Below are positions 26,261 to 34,247 of a DNA stretch of 64,000 nucleotides, piece after piece. Numbering within the stretch: the first letter of the stretch is position 1; each line of letters opens with the position of its first letter. Position numbers and translations under genes: made by a program. The stretch comes from an uncultured Gammaproteobacteria bacterium (lineage in GTDB: Bacteria > Pseudomonadota > Gammaproteobacteria > Nitrosococcales > Methylophagaceae): contig CAJWKF010000002.1 of assembly GCA_913042265.1 (NCBI GenBank), positions 1 through 64,000 of the forward strand, written 5' to 3'. The notes below the pieces were generated by a model. The model was not told the DNA's origin, did no database searches, and was given only the letters and a program-made list of their open reading frames with translations.

Positions 26261-27462
26261 ATTGAAATACCTCTAGCGAGGCGGGGCTGTCTTTTACCGA
26301 GTCCCATACTTTTTTGAGCGAGCCAATGCTTTGCTGGTGGAAAAAGGTCAAGCATTATCAAGCCTGCACTTCGGCCATGGCCGAGTATAGAGTTGTCGTT
26401 ACTGAATAGCCTTACTAAAAGGTCAGTGGCTTTAATAACTGAGTCTTGATCACTTTGCTGCCAGTTCTGATACTCATGTAATAATTGAGCATTACCGCAA
26501 TCATTTACTTCATTGACGAGGACATCGGCTAAAGCAATTACATCGCGTAGGCCTAGATTAAATCCCTGTCCAGCAATAGGGTGGAGGTTATGAGCAGCAT
26601 TGCCAATGAAGACGATGCGATCTTGAATGGGCTGATCAGTCTGGGTCAGTTTTAGTGGAAAATGGCCACGTTTCCCAACTTGTGTGAATTTGCCGAGCCG
26701 ATAACCGAACTCTATTTGCAATTGTTTTAAAAAGGCTTTGTCATTGAGTTTATTGATAGCGGTTTCATCTCCACTTTTTACTGTCCAAATTAGACTGCAC
26801 CGTTGATTTGGCATTGGTAATAAGGCTATAGGACCATGTTCTGTAAAGCGTTCGTAAGCCCGATTGAGATGGGGGCGCTCAGTATTAATATTAGCGGTAA
26901 TAGCAGTTTGTTGGTAAGTCTGTTCTGTAACTGAGAGGCCAAGCAACTTACGAATAGTTGAGTTTGCACCATCGGCTGCCACTATAAGTTTAGCTGTTAG
27001 TGGACGCTCATTATCAAGAGTAAGCTCAACTACATTTTCTTGTTGATCCAATGCAGTAACGCTGCTAGGACAAATGATATCTAATTTTTCTTGCCCTGCT
27101 ATGGCTTGATTTAATACTTGACCCATAGCTCTCGCGAGAATAACTTGGCCAAGAGCGGGAACATTTTCAGTTTTTGCAGATAAACGGGTAGCACCAAAGT
27201 GACCGCGATCTGAAATATGAATATCGTTGATGGCTGTACTATGAGGAGCGAGCTGAGACCATAAGCCCATGGTTTCGAAAATAGACTGTGAGCCATAGGA
27301 TAGTGCTATGCCACGGTCATCATAGCTAGGTTGCTGATTAGTTTTAAAGTTAAATGACTCGATTATAGCTATTTTCAACGAGCTTGTTTTTAATGCGAAG
27401 GCGAGGCATGCGCCAACCATACCTCCACCAACAATGATTAAGTCGTAATCAGTTTTCTTCAT
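26257..27462 (-). CDS. ubiH: 2-octaprenyl-6-methoxyphenol hydroxylase (UbiH)
   Basis: UbiH adds the C1 hydroxyl in ubiquinone synthesis. From the preferred ATG at 27462 (MKKTDYDLIIVGGGMVGACL) the protein has 401 residues. It carries the FAD motif VGGGMVGACLAFAL, the DG motif ADGANSTIRKLLGL and GNAAHNLHPIAGQGFNLGLRD. The track starts 42 bases earlier (27504), which would overlap pepP by 38 bp and put 14 non-conserved residues before the FAD fold; the ATG 4 bp after the pepP stop is more natural. Gene order ygfB-pepP-ubiH-ubiI matches E. coli. Confidence 0.92.
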   Translation of the reverse strand: MKKTDYDLIIVGGGMVGACLAFALKTSSLKIAIIESFNFKTNQQPSYDDRGIALSYGSQSIFETMGLWSQLAPHSTAINDIHISDRGHFGATRLSAKTENVPALGQVILARAMGQVLNQAIAGQEKLDIICPSSVTALDQQENVVELTLDNERPLTAKLIVAADGANSTIRKLLGLSVTEQTYQQTAITANINTERPHLNRAYERFTEHGPIALLPMPNQRCSLIWTVKSGDETAINKLNDKAFLKQLQIEFGYRLGKFTQVGKRGHFPLKLTQTDQPIQDRIVFIGNAAHNLHPIAGQGFNLGLRDVIALADVLVNEVNDCGNAQLLHEYQNWQQSDQDSVIKATDLLVRLFSNDNSILGHGRSAGLIMLDLFPPAKHWLAQKSMGLGKRQPRLARGISI

Positions 27463-27466
27463 GTTT

Positions 27467-28780
27467 TCAGTGTGGGCTTTGTGCCATGAGTGTTTCGATT
27501 TCATCGATTTCTTTTGGTGCTAAAGCACTTAAAACCTCATTACCTGTCTTGGTAACTAAAACATCATCTTCGATTCGAATACCAGTAAAATGCCATTTTT
27601 TGGGAATATGTTCAAGGTCTCGTATATAAATGCCTGGCTCGACAGTGAGGACCATGCCAGGTTCTAGAAGTCGCCATTCGCCGCCCACTTTATAGTCACC
27701 CACATCATGAACATCCATTCCTAACCAATGACCAGTTCTGTGCATGTAGAATTCCCGGTAGGAGTTATTTTCAATTAATTCTTCCAATTCACCTTCTAGC
27801 AAACCGATGTCTATTAGCCCTGCTGTTAAGACACGAACAGCTGCTTCATGAGGTTGGTTCCAATGATTGCCTGGTTTCACAGCAGCAATGGCGGCTTTTT
27901 GAGCATTTAAAACGATTGTGTAAAGTGCTTTTTGGCTGGGTGTGAACTTCCCATTTACAGGAAAGGTACGGGTTATATCTCCTGCGTAAAAATCGTATTC
28001 AGCACCAGCGTCAATTAATAGGAGGTCATTATTTTTTAATTTATGGTTATTTTCGATGTAATGAAGTATGCAACCATTTTCACCACCACCAACGATAGAA
28101 GGGTAGGCGGGCGAACGGCAGTTATTTCTCATGAACTCATGAATTATTTCCGCTTCAACTTGATATTCCCATTTTCCCGGCTGTGTAAATTGCATTGCGC
28201 GTATATGGGCTTGCGCAGAAATCTCTCCAGCTTTACGCATGGCTTTAATTTCTGCACTGCTTTTGAAAAGTCTTAACTCATTGAGACAATGGTCGAGTTC
28301 AATTATTTCGGTTGGTGAATGCTTACCTTGGCGGGTCGCCTCGCGAAGGTGGTTTAAGAAACCTACAATACGTTGATCAAAACTAGCGATATTTCCCATT
28401 GTGTAGAAGACTTTTTCTCGATCTTCTAGTAGTCCAGGCAGGATGTCATCCAAGTCACTGATAGGGTATGAGTCATCAGCATCAAAATTCTTGATAGCAC
28501 CCTCTTGTCCTTCGCGGTATCCGTGCCAAATTTCTTTTTCAAGTTTTCGCTCTCGGCAAAATAATAAGTATTCACCGTGAGGTCTACCGGGGACAATAAC
28601 GATTACAGAATTAGGTTCATCGAAGCCACTGAGATAATGGAAGTTACTATCACTTCGATATGGGTAATCAACATCGCGATTACGAGATGACACAACAGCA
28701 TTTGGAAGTATAGCAATACTATTTGGGCCCATGATTTCCATGAGTTGTTGTCTACGTTTGGCGAATTCTTTTTTAGTCAT
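27467..28780 (-). CDS. pepP: Xaa-Pro aminopeptidase P
   Basis: PepP is a cytoplasmic Mn-dependent peptidase that removes an N-terminal residue preceding proline. The 437 residues comprise the creatinase-like N domain (starting near FAKRRQQLMEIMGPNSIAIL) and a pita-bread catalytic domain from about residue 175. Metal ligands sit in LIDAGAEYDFYAGDITRTFP (both Asp), HRTGHWLGMDVHD (His), VEPGIY (Glu) and RIEDDVLV (Glu). It is part of the ygfB-pepP-ubiH-ubiI run and is separated from ubiH by 4 bp. Confidence 0.95.
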   Translation of the reverse strand: MTKKEFAKRRQQLMEIMGPNSIAILPNAVVSSRNRDVDYPYRSDSNFHYLSGFDEPNSVIVIVPGRPHGEYLLFCRERKLEKEIWHGYREGQEGAIKNFDADDSYPISDLDDILPGLLEDREKVFYTMGNIASFDQRIVGFLNHLREATRQGKHSPTEIIELDHCLNELRLFKSSAEIKAMRKAGEISAQAHIRAMQFTQPGKWEYQVEAEIIHEFMRNNCRSPAYPSIVGGGENGCILHYIENNHKLKNNDLLLIDAGAEYDFYAGDITRTFPVNGKFTPSQKALYTIVLNAQKAAIAAVKPGNHWNQPHEAAVRVLTAGLIDIGLLEGELEELIENNSYREFYMHRTGHWLGMDVHDVGDYKVGGEWRLLEPGMVLTVEPGIYIRDLEHIPKKWHFTGIRIEDDVLVTKTGNEVLSALAPKEIDEIETLMAQSPH

Positions 28781-28796
28781 AAAAGTATTTTTATTG

Positions 28797-29345
28797 TTAA
28801 TGTTCGACTATTTCTTTAGAAGTTTCGATAGGTTGAAGTTCACTATATAACAAAAAAAGACCCATTCTTAAATATTCGACTAATTCCTCAAAATTAGTTT
28901 CTTCTTCATTTGAATCCTCAAGGACATCATTGCTCATCTGACTTATTTTGATTGCATCTGCGATATATTCTTGGCAGTCAGCGGTGAGTTCAGTTTCATC
29001 GGTTAAGCCGGATGTGCCAAGTCCATATACTAAGCCTTGACACCAGTCTGTCATCGCTAATATGCGCGAGGGGAGTGGGGCAAGGTCATCAGGTAATTCA
29101 AGTTGTAAATCAAAATCAAGACTATTAAGAGACTGAACCGTCTGATCGAAGAGTGCTGTAAGATCTAAAATTTCTTGGTCATCAGGTGTAATATCGCCAT
29201 ATAAAGTCTTGTACCAATCTATACGGTTTGCTTGGGAATCCATACATAATAGACCACACAGGGAGCCTTGAAGTTCGGCTGCATTTGCAGGCCCATCACC
29301 GGTGTTTTTTTCTGGTGAAAGGGACGGGAAGTATAATTCTGACAT
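28797..29345 (-). CDS. ygfB: UPF0149 family protein YgfB
   Basis: This 182-residue acidic protein is of the UPF0149/YgfB family. It shows the family opening SPAELQGSLCGLLC-like AAELQGSLCGLLCMDS, then WCQGLVYGLG and the C-terminal NFEELVEYLRMGLFLLYSEL. YgfB-type proteins have been linked to regulation in Pseudomonas, but the biochemical role here is unknown. It heads the pepP-ubiH-ubiI run (gap 16 bp) and is divergent from the TIGR02449-zapA pair across 106 bp, as in E. coli, where zapA and ygfB diverge. Confidence 0.92.
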   Translation of the reverse strand: MSELYFPSLSPEKNTGDGPANAAELQGSLCGLLCMDSQANRIDWYKTLYGDITPDDQEILDLTALFDQTVQSLNSLDFDLQLELPDDLAPLPSRILAMTDWCQGLVYGLGTSGLTDETELTADCQEYIADAIKISQMSNDVLEDSNEEETNFEELVEYLRMGLFLLYSELQPIETSKEIVEH

Positions 29346-29451
29346 GGTGACAGGACTCGAAGTTAAAAAACATATTATGACAGTTGTTGACCCAATCAGC
29401 AGGGCGAGGCTATAGTAAATACTTATTTTTGTAGCTTAAGAATGCATAATA

Positions 29452-29661
29452 ATGGAAAAAGACGAACTACAGCAACTAGAGCAACAAGTTGATGACCTAC
29501 TTCGAGTTAGTCGTCGTATGCGCGAAGAAAACATGTTATTGAAATCCCAGCAGTCTGCATGGCTGACAGAACGTACAAAATTAATTGAGCGCACAGAACT
29601 AGCTCGAGGACGAATTGATAAAATGGTTGAGCGACTAAAAGACTTGGATAGCGAATTATGA
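29452..29661 (+). CDS. TIGR02449 family coiled-coil protein (ZapB-like)
   Basis: A 69-residue, almost wholly helical protein with heptad spacing (LQQLEQQVDDLLRVSRRM, then LKSQQSAWLTERTKLIE). Proteins of this family lie directly upstream of zapA in many gammaproteobacteria and are sometimes described as ZapB-like. Its stop overlaps the zapA start (ATGA), implying coupling and a likely role beside ZapA at the division ring, although no direct function is established that I know of. Confidence 0.88.
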   Translation: MEKDELQQLEQQVDDLLRVSRRMREENMLLKSQQSAWLTERTKLIERTELARGRIDKMVERLKDLDSEL

Positions 29662-29963
29662 CCTCGCCTGTTATCGTCAATATTTTAGGTAAAGAATATC
29701 AAATTTCTTGCCCTGACGAAGAAAAACCCGCGCTGATTGCCTCGGCTCAGCTCTTACACGATGGAATGGAAAAAATCCGTGGCACCGGTAAAGTCGTTGG
29801 ACTCGATCGTATTGCAGTGATGGCAGCATTAAATATTGCGCACGAACTGATCAGTTTGCAAGGTCATCAAGAGAATGGTGATCCTGAGACAACAAGTAAA
29901 CTTTTGCAAATGAAAGAAAAAGTTACGGCCTTTTTGAACGAAGACCGTCAGCTGGATTTATAA
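29658..29963 (+). CDS. zapA: Cell division protein ZapA
   Basis: ZapA binds and bundles FtsZ at the division site. The 101-residue length and the pattern VNILGKEYQISCPDEEKPAL at the N terminus, DRIAVMAALNIAHELI in the middle and a coiled-coil C terminus match the family. It is followed 43 bp later by the 6S RNA gene, as in E. coli, Pseudomonas and most other gammaproteobacteria. Confidence 0.94.
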   Translation: MTSPVIVNILGKEYQISCPDEEKPALIASAQLLHDGMEKIRGTGKVVGLDRIAVMAALNIAHELISLQGHQENGDPETTSKLLQMKEKVTAFLNEDRQLDL

Positions 29964-30006
29964 AATAATCATTTTACTGATTTAAAATTAAGAGTATGAT
30001 CATTAC

Positions 30007-30181
30007 GAGTTCTGCGGTGTTCGATAGCGACAAGTGTGTCTTGAGCCGATAAGCAATTGCTTCGGAAACTGATATTGAAATGGCGTGCAGGCCCGCAAGT
30101 CGGGAAGCCCAGGTTTCAATCGATGTATCCACTTGAACCTACATGGTTCGAGAACCAGTTCGTACCGGCATTGCGGGACTC
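30007..30181 (+). ncRNA. ssrS: 6S RNA (SsrS)
   Basis: 6S RNA mimics an open promoter and sequesters sigma-70 RNA polymerase in stationary phase. The location after zapA is the standard one. The 5' segment GAGTTCTGCGGTG and the 3' segment CATTGCGGGACTC pair over 13 bp using G-C, A-U and G-U pairs only, forming the closing stem. Inside are CTTGAGCCGATA and CACTTGAACCTACATGGTTCGAG, which match the conserved TGAGCCGATA and CCTTGAACC...GGTTCAAGG blocks of the E. coli RNA. The length, about 175-180 nt, fits (184 in E. coli). Exact ends are uncertain by a few bases. The fau (ygfA) gene that usually follows is absent. Confidence 0.9.
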
Positions 30182-30290
30182 TTTTCTTAGCTTTATTTCT
30201 TAAAAGCATCAAAATTAAGTATGAGTATTTCCCCCCAAGGCATTGTCTGTTTTAATGACGTATCTAATTACGCTATTTAAGGATAGATTG

Positions 30291-31061
30291 ATGTACAAAC
30301 GTGTACTTTATTACTCTGGTTTACTGCTTCTGTTGTTAGGAGTTAATCCTACTTATGCAGTGACAGAAGACAGTGTTAACCGTGTTAGAGTCTTGCTAGG
30401 TAAAGTAGATGATCTTTGGCGGGGCCAATCATCATATACCATCACTTCGATGCATGTTAAAACAGAACATTACGAGCGCACGATGAAGATGGAAGGTTGG
30501 TCCAAGGGTAAAGAAAAAACCTTGTTTCGAATTATGCTGCCGTTACGTGAGAAGGGCACCTCGACACTTAAGTCAGATAATCATATTTATACTTATCTGC
30601 CTAAGACCGACCGTACAATTAAACTCACAAGTGGAATGATGATGGGGTCTTGGATGGGTAGCCACTTAACCAATGATGATCTGGTTAAAGAAGCTCGCTT
30701 AGAAGAAGACTATACGGCAGAGATTAGTTTTGAAGGTATGCGTGATGGCCAAAACATTATTGAATTCTCGTTGGTTCCAAAGATAGATGCTGCAGTAGTT
30801 TGGGGTAAACTAAAGTTGATTATTTTAGCGGATAGTAACATTCCTCTTGTTGAATATTATTACGATGAGGATTTTGAATTGGCAAGGACAATTTGGTTTA
30901 GTGATATTCAACTATTAGCAGGCCGTCAGCGACCTGCAGTTCTAACTGTGATACCAGCAGATAAACCTGAGGAATTTACACAGTTCATATACAGACAGTT
31001 ATCACTGAATGTTGAGCTAGATGAGAGTTTGTTTTCCTTATCGAGCTTAAAAAAGCGCTGA
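30291..31061 (+). CDS. LolA-like outer-membrane lipoprotein-sorting family protein of the ABC cassette
   Basis: From the ATG at 30291 (AAGGA 7 nt upstream) the 256-residue protein has a signal peptide, MYKRVLYYSGLLLLLLGVNP to TYA, and is predicted periplasmic. The mature part is COG2834-type: MKMEGWSKGKEKTLFRI, EKGTSTLKSDNHIYTYLPKT, MMMGSWMGSHLTNDDLVKE, and a LFSL end. It shares KGT, YLP and MGS...DD elements with the LolA-like protein at 12863. The track start at 30243 only adds 16 residues before a natural signal peptide. It is followed at 22 bp by two permease genes, suggesting it receives or delivers their cargo. Confidence 0.87.
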   Translation: MYKRVLYYSGLLLLLLGVNPTYAVTEDSVNRVRVLLGKVDDLWRGQSSYTITSMHVKTEHYERTMKMEGWSKGKEKTLFRIMLPLREKGTSTLKSDNHIYTYLPKTDRTIKLTSGMMMGSWMGSHLTNDDLVKEARLEEDYTAEISFEGMRDGQNIIEFSLVPKIDAAVVWGKLKLIILADSNIPLVEYYYDEDFELARTIWFSDIQLLAGRQRPAVLTVIPADKPEEFTQFIYRQLSLNVELDESLFSLSSLKKR

Positions 31062-31083
31062 GTGTTCAGCTGAAAGTACTGCT

Positions 31084-32307
31084 ATGAATCTAATTATACT
31101 GGCCTCTCGAAATGTTTTTCGTCATCGTCATCGTACGGTTGTGACGACATTAGCGATGGCTTTTGCTTGTGCAATGATGATTGTTTTTGCCGCATTGATG
31201 GATGGGTTTTCTATCGGCAGTGAGCATAATGTGGTGTCGATGAACACGGGTGATATTCAAATTCATATGCCAGGATATCGTGATGAACCAGATATTTACA
31301 GTTTAATTAAGAATGCTGACCAACTATTAGAACAATTTAGAGAAGAAGAGTTTTATGCTTCAAAGCGATTGTTTGCTTTTGGTTTGATGGCCAGTGACTT
31401 AGGTTCATCTGGTGTTCAACTGCGTGGAGTTGATTTAGTGTATGAACCGACTGTGACAGAAATTGACCAACACATCATGACGGGGGACTGGTTAAATTCA
31501 GTGGATCAACATGGTGTGGTGATTGGAAAAAAGCTTTCTAAAGTACTAGATGTGGGCTTAGGCGATGAGTTAGTATTTATAGGGCAAACTGCCGATGGTT
31601 ATATGGCAAATGATAGCTTCAAAGTTAAGGGTATTTTGAAGTCAGTATCACCCGCGATTGATAATGCTGGCGTCTTTATGAGTAATGCCATGTTAAGTGA
31701 GTTGATTGCTTTGCCAGAGGGTGCACATGAATTAGTTCTAATGAGAATGGATAGAACAGGTGATTTAACGTCGAAGACAGCTGGGCTTAGAACATCCCTA
31801 GGAAGTGGTTTAGAAGTTATGAATTGGCAGCAACTCATGCCTATTATCAACCGTTTTTTAGAGACAGCACACATTCAAACCTTGATTATGATGATTTTCA
31901 CTTATATTGCTGTAGCGTCAGTGGTATTGAATGCGATGTTGATGAGTGTGTTTGAGCGAATTCGTGAGTTTGGCATTATGAAAGCAATTGGGATTAAACC
32001 CAGGGAGTTAGTATTGCTTATTTATACAGAAATGTTTATTCAAACATTCTTGGCTGCACTCTTAGCCATACTGACTGGGTGTAGCTTGTCGTGGTATTTC
32101 CAAGAAAGGGGACTTGATATGTCCTCTTTAGCAGAAGAAATTTCTTTTGCGGGTATTGCCTTCGATCCAATTTGGTACGCAGTTTTAACAGTTAATTCGA
32201 TACTAATACCTGTGCTCTTTTTATTTGTGGTCGCTGCGATAGCGGTGATCTACCCTGCCGCTAAAGTGGCTATCATCAGGCCTGTTGATGCTATTCATCA
32301 TCAATAG
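31084..32307 (+). CDS. ABC transporter permease, FtsX/MacB-type (first of two)
   Basis: This 407-residue inner-membrane permease has one N-terminal helix after RNVFRHRHRTVVTTLAMAFA, a periplasmic MacB-like domain, and three C-terminal helices of the FtsX fold. These include FERIREFGIMKAIGIKPREL and end AKVAIIRPVDAIHHQ. The layout is that of LolC/LolE-type permeases, which extract lipids or lipoproteins sideways from the membrane. It probably forms a heterodimer with the next gene's product and uses the ATPase encoded two genes downstream. The substrate is unknown. Confidence 0.88.
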   Translation: MNLIILASRNVFRHRHRTVVTTLAMAFACAMMIVFAALMDGFSIGSEHNVVSMNTGDIQIHMPGYRDEPDIYSLIKNADQLLEQFREEEFYASKRLFAFGLMASDLGSSGVQLRGVDLVYEPTVTEIDQHIMTGDWLNSVDQHGVVIGKKLSKVLDVGLGDELVFIGQTADGYMANDSFKVKGILKSVSPAIDNAGVFMSNAMLSELIALPEGAHELVLMRMDRTGDLTSKTAGLRTSLGSGLEVMNWQQLMPIINRFLETAHIQTLIMMIFTYIAVASVVLNAMLMSVFERIREFGIMKAIGIKPRELVLLIYTEMFIQTFLAALLAILTGCSLSWYFQERGLDMSSLAEEISFAGIAFDPIWYAVLTVNSILIPVLFLFVVAAIAVIYPAAKVAIIRPVDAIHHQ

Positions 32308-32322
32308 TGAGAATAGCTGATT

Positions 32323-33561
32323 ATGAAACTCAATACTTTGGCTTGGCGAAACTTGTGGCGACATAAAAGGAGGACGTTAATTACGGCGTCGTCTATTGCT
32401 TTTGGTGTATTACTAGCCGTCACTTTTACAGGTGCTGGTGATTATTTTCATACAAGAATGATAGATGCTGGAGCCAATATGGGTATGGGTCACATTACGA
32501 TTGCAGCACAAGATTATAACCGTGCACCAAGTAGTCAAAAGCCTATTAAAGGATCAAATACCTTACAGGTACTTATAGCAGATTTGCCAGAAGTGACATC
32601 AGTGGTAGCTCGTATACAGGGTCAGGCAATGTTTGCAAGTGCAAGGAAAAGTGTTGGGGGGACTTTTATTGCCATTGATCCTTCACAAGAGAGCGCAAAC
32701 AATAACTTGTTTATTGGGTCCTTAATAGAAGGTGCAATGCTTAGTCAAACTGCTGGGAAAGGAATTGTAATGGGTGTAGACCTTGTCCGTAAATTAAAGC
32801 TTAATTTAGGAAAAAAAGTTGTCTACACCACCACTGACATTAATGGCGATATTGTCAGCGCTGTTGCCCGTGTTAGTGGTATTTTCAGAACTGGAGTGGC
32901 TGAAGTGGATGGAGGCATGGCATTATTACCAATACAAAGTGTTCAAAAGGTCTTAGGCTATGCGTCAGATGAAGTAAGCCTTATTGCTATTAGTTTAGGC
33001 GACCAGAGACTTAGTCATGCTTTGCGAGATAAGATGCAAGGCCAGCCGGAATTTGAACATGTTGAAGTGCTGAATTGGCAGCAAACGCAGCCTGATTTGG
33101 CCGGGATGATCGCTGTTGACAAAAGTGCTAACCGAATTAGTCAGTTAATGATTTCTCTACTGATTGCTGCAGGTATTTTGAATACGATGTTGATGAGTGT
33201 GCTGGAGAGAAGTCGAGAGTTTGGGGTGATGATGGCTTTAGGAATGTCACCACGTGGTTTATTTAGCTTAGTAATATTAGAATCCTTCTGGCTTGCTGTT
33301 GTTGGTCTGATTATTGGCATTATCATAACAATTCCGTGGTACCTGCATATGGCCGAAACGGGTATCGACTTAACATCGGCTTATGGCGATGACTTTAGCT
33401 TTGGTGGTGTCTTGCTAGATACAGTTTTTAAAATTCGGTTATTTAAAGAAAGTATCATTGTCATTTTGATTGGACTATTTGGTCTGGCATTACTATCGGG
33501 TGTTTACCCTGCATGGCGAGCAGGTCGAATTCCACCGGTCGAAAGTTTAAAAGAATTATGA
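32323..33561 (+). CDS. ABC transporter permease, FtsX/MacB-type (second of two)
   Basis: This 412-residue permease is paralogous to the preceding one. It opens LAWRNLWRHKRRTLITASS, contains the periplasmic domain, then LERSREFGVMMALGMSPRGL and ends SGVYPAWRAGRIPPVESLKEL. The aligned positions (RNxxRHxxRT and E-R-x-REFG-x-M-x-A-x-G) show the pair arose by duplication, as in the LolC/LolE pair. It starts 15 bp after its partner and its stop overlaps the ATPase start (ATGA). Confidence 0.88.
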   Translation: MKLNTLAWRNLWRHKRRTLITASSIAFGVLLAVTFTGAGDYFHTRMIDAGANMGMGHITIAAQDYNRAPSSQKPIKGSNTLQVLIADLPEVTSVVARIQGQAMFASARKSVGGTFIAIDPSQESANNNLFIGSLIEGAMLSQTAGKGIVMGVDLVRKLKLNLGKKVVYTTTDINGDIVSAVARVSGIFRTGVAEVDGGMALLPIQSVQKVLGYASDEVSLIAISLGDQRLSHALRDKMQGQPEFEHVEVLNWQQTQPDLAGMIAVDKSANRISQLMISLLIAAGILNTMLMSVLERSREFGVMMALGMSPRGLFSLVILESFWLAVVGLIIGIIITIPWYLHMAETGIDLTSAYGDDFSFGGVLLDTVFKIRLFKESIIVILIGLFGLALLSGVYPAWRAGRIPPVESLKEL

Positions 33562-34247
33562 ATAAAATAGTCGAATTACGAGGCTTAGATAAACATTACC
33601 AGCAAGGTGAATTGCAGGTAAAAGCTATAGACAACTTGTCTTTAACCATAGAAAAAGGAGACTTTGCAGCATTATGTGGGCCCTCAGGCTCAGGAAAAAC
33701 TAGCATTCTTAATTTAATAGGTGGTTTAGATTCAGCCTCTTCTGGAAAAGTATTGTTGGAGGGGGTTGATTTGTCAGCATTGTCAAATGGTGACCTAGCT
33801 GAGAAACGAAAAAACCGAGTTGGCTTTGTTTTTCAATCTTATAATTTAATTCCTGTGATGACGGCTTACGAAAATGCAGCATTTGTGTTGGAACTACAAA
33901 ATGTTGAGCCTGCTTTGATAAGGGCAAAAGTAATGAAAGCTTTAGCGGATGTTGGACTAGCAGGAATGGAAAATAGGCGGCCAGATCAAATGTCGGGTGG
34001 GCAACAACAACGAGTGGCCATTGCCCGTGCGATTGTAACCAGTCCAGCCATCGTTCTAGCTGATGAACCGACTGCGAATGTCGATTCTAAAACAGCAGAA
34101 TTGTTATTGGATTTAATGGAGAAATTGAACCGGGAACAAGGTGTGACATTCCTCTTTTCTACGCATGACCAGCATGTGATGGACAGAGCTAAAAGAATCA
34201 TTCATATTATTGATGGCCAAGTTGAATCAGATGAACAAAAATTATAA
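33558..34247 (+). CDS. ABC transporter ATP-binding protein, LolD/MacB subfamily
   Basis: From the ATG at 33558, which overlaps the permease stop, it has 229 residues; the track's earlier start lies inside the permease gene. Walker A is CGPSGSGKTSILNLIGGLD, the signature is MSGGQQQRVAIARAIV, Walker B is IVLADEPTANVD and the H-loop is FSTHD. Its Q-loop region VGFVFQSYNLIPVMTAYEN is the common MacB/LolD-group form, and unlike lolD at 3788 it lacks the FHHLLPEF wording. It probably powers the two adjacent permeases. Confidence 0.9.
   Translation: MNKIVELRGLDKHYQQGELQVKAIDNLSLTIEKGDFAALCGPSGSGKTSILNLIGGLDSASSGKVLLEGVDLSALSNGDLAEKRKNRVGFVFQSYNLIPVMTAYENAAFVLELQNVEPALIRAKVMKALADVGLAGMENRRPDQMSGGQQQRVAIARAIVTSPAIVLADEPTANVDSKTAELLLDLMEKLNREQGVTFLFSTHDQHVMDRAKRIIHIIDGQVESDEQKL

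Noticed and set aside
30003-30212. 69-codon minus-strand ORF
   Set aside because: It is antisense to the 6S RNA; its openness reflects the structured RNA, and the peptide has no recognisable features.
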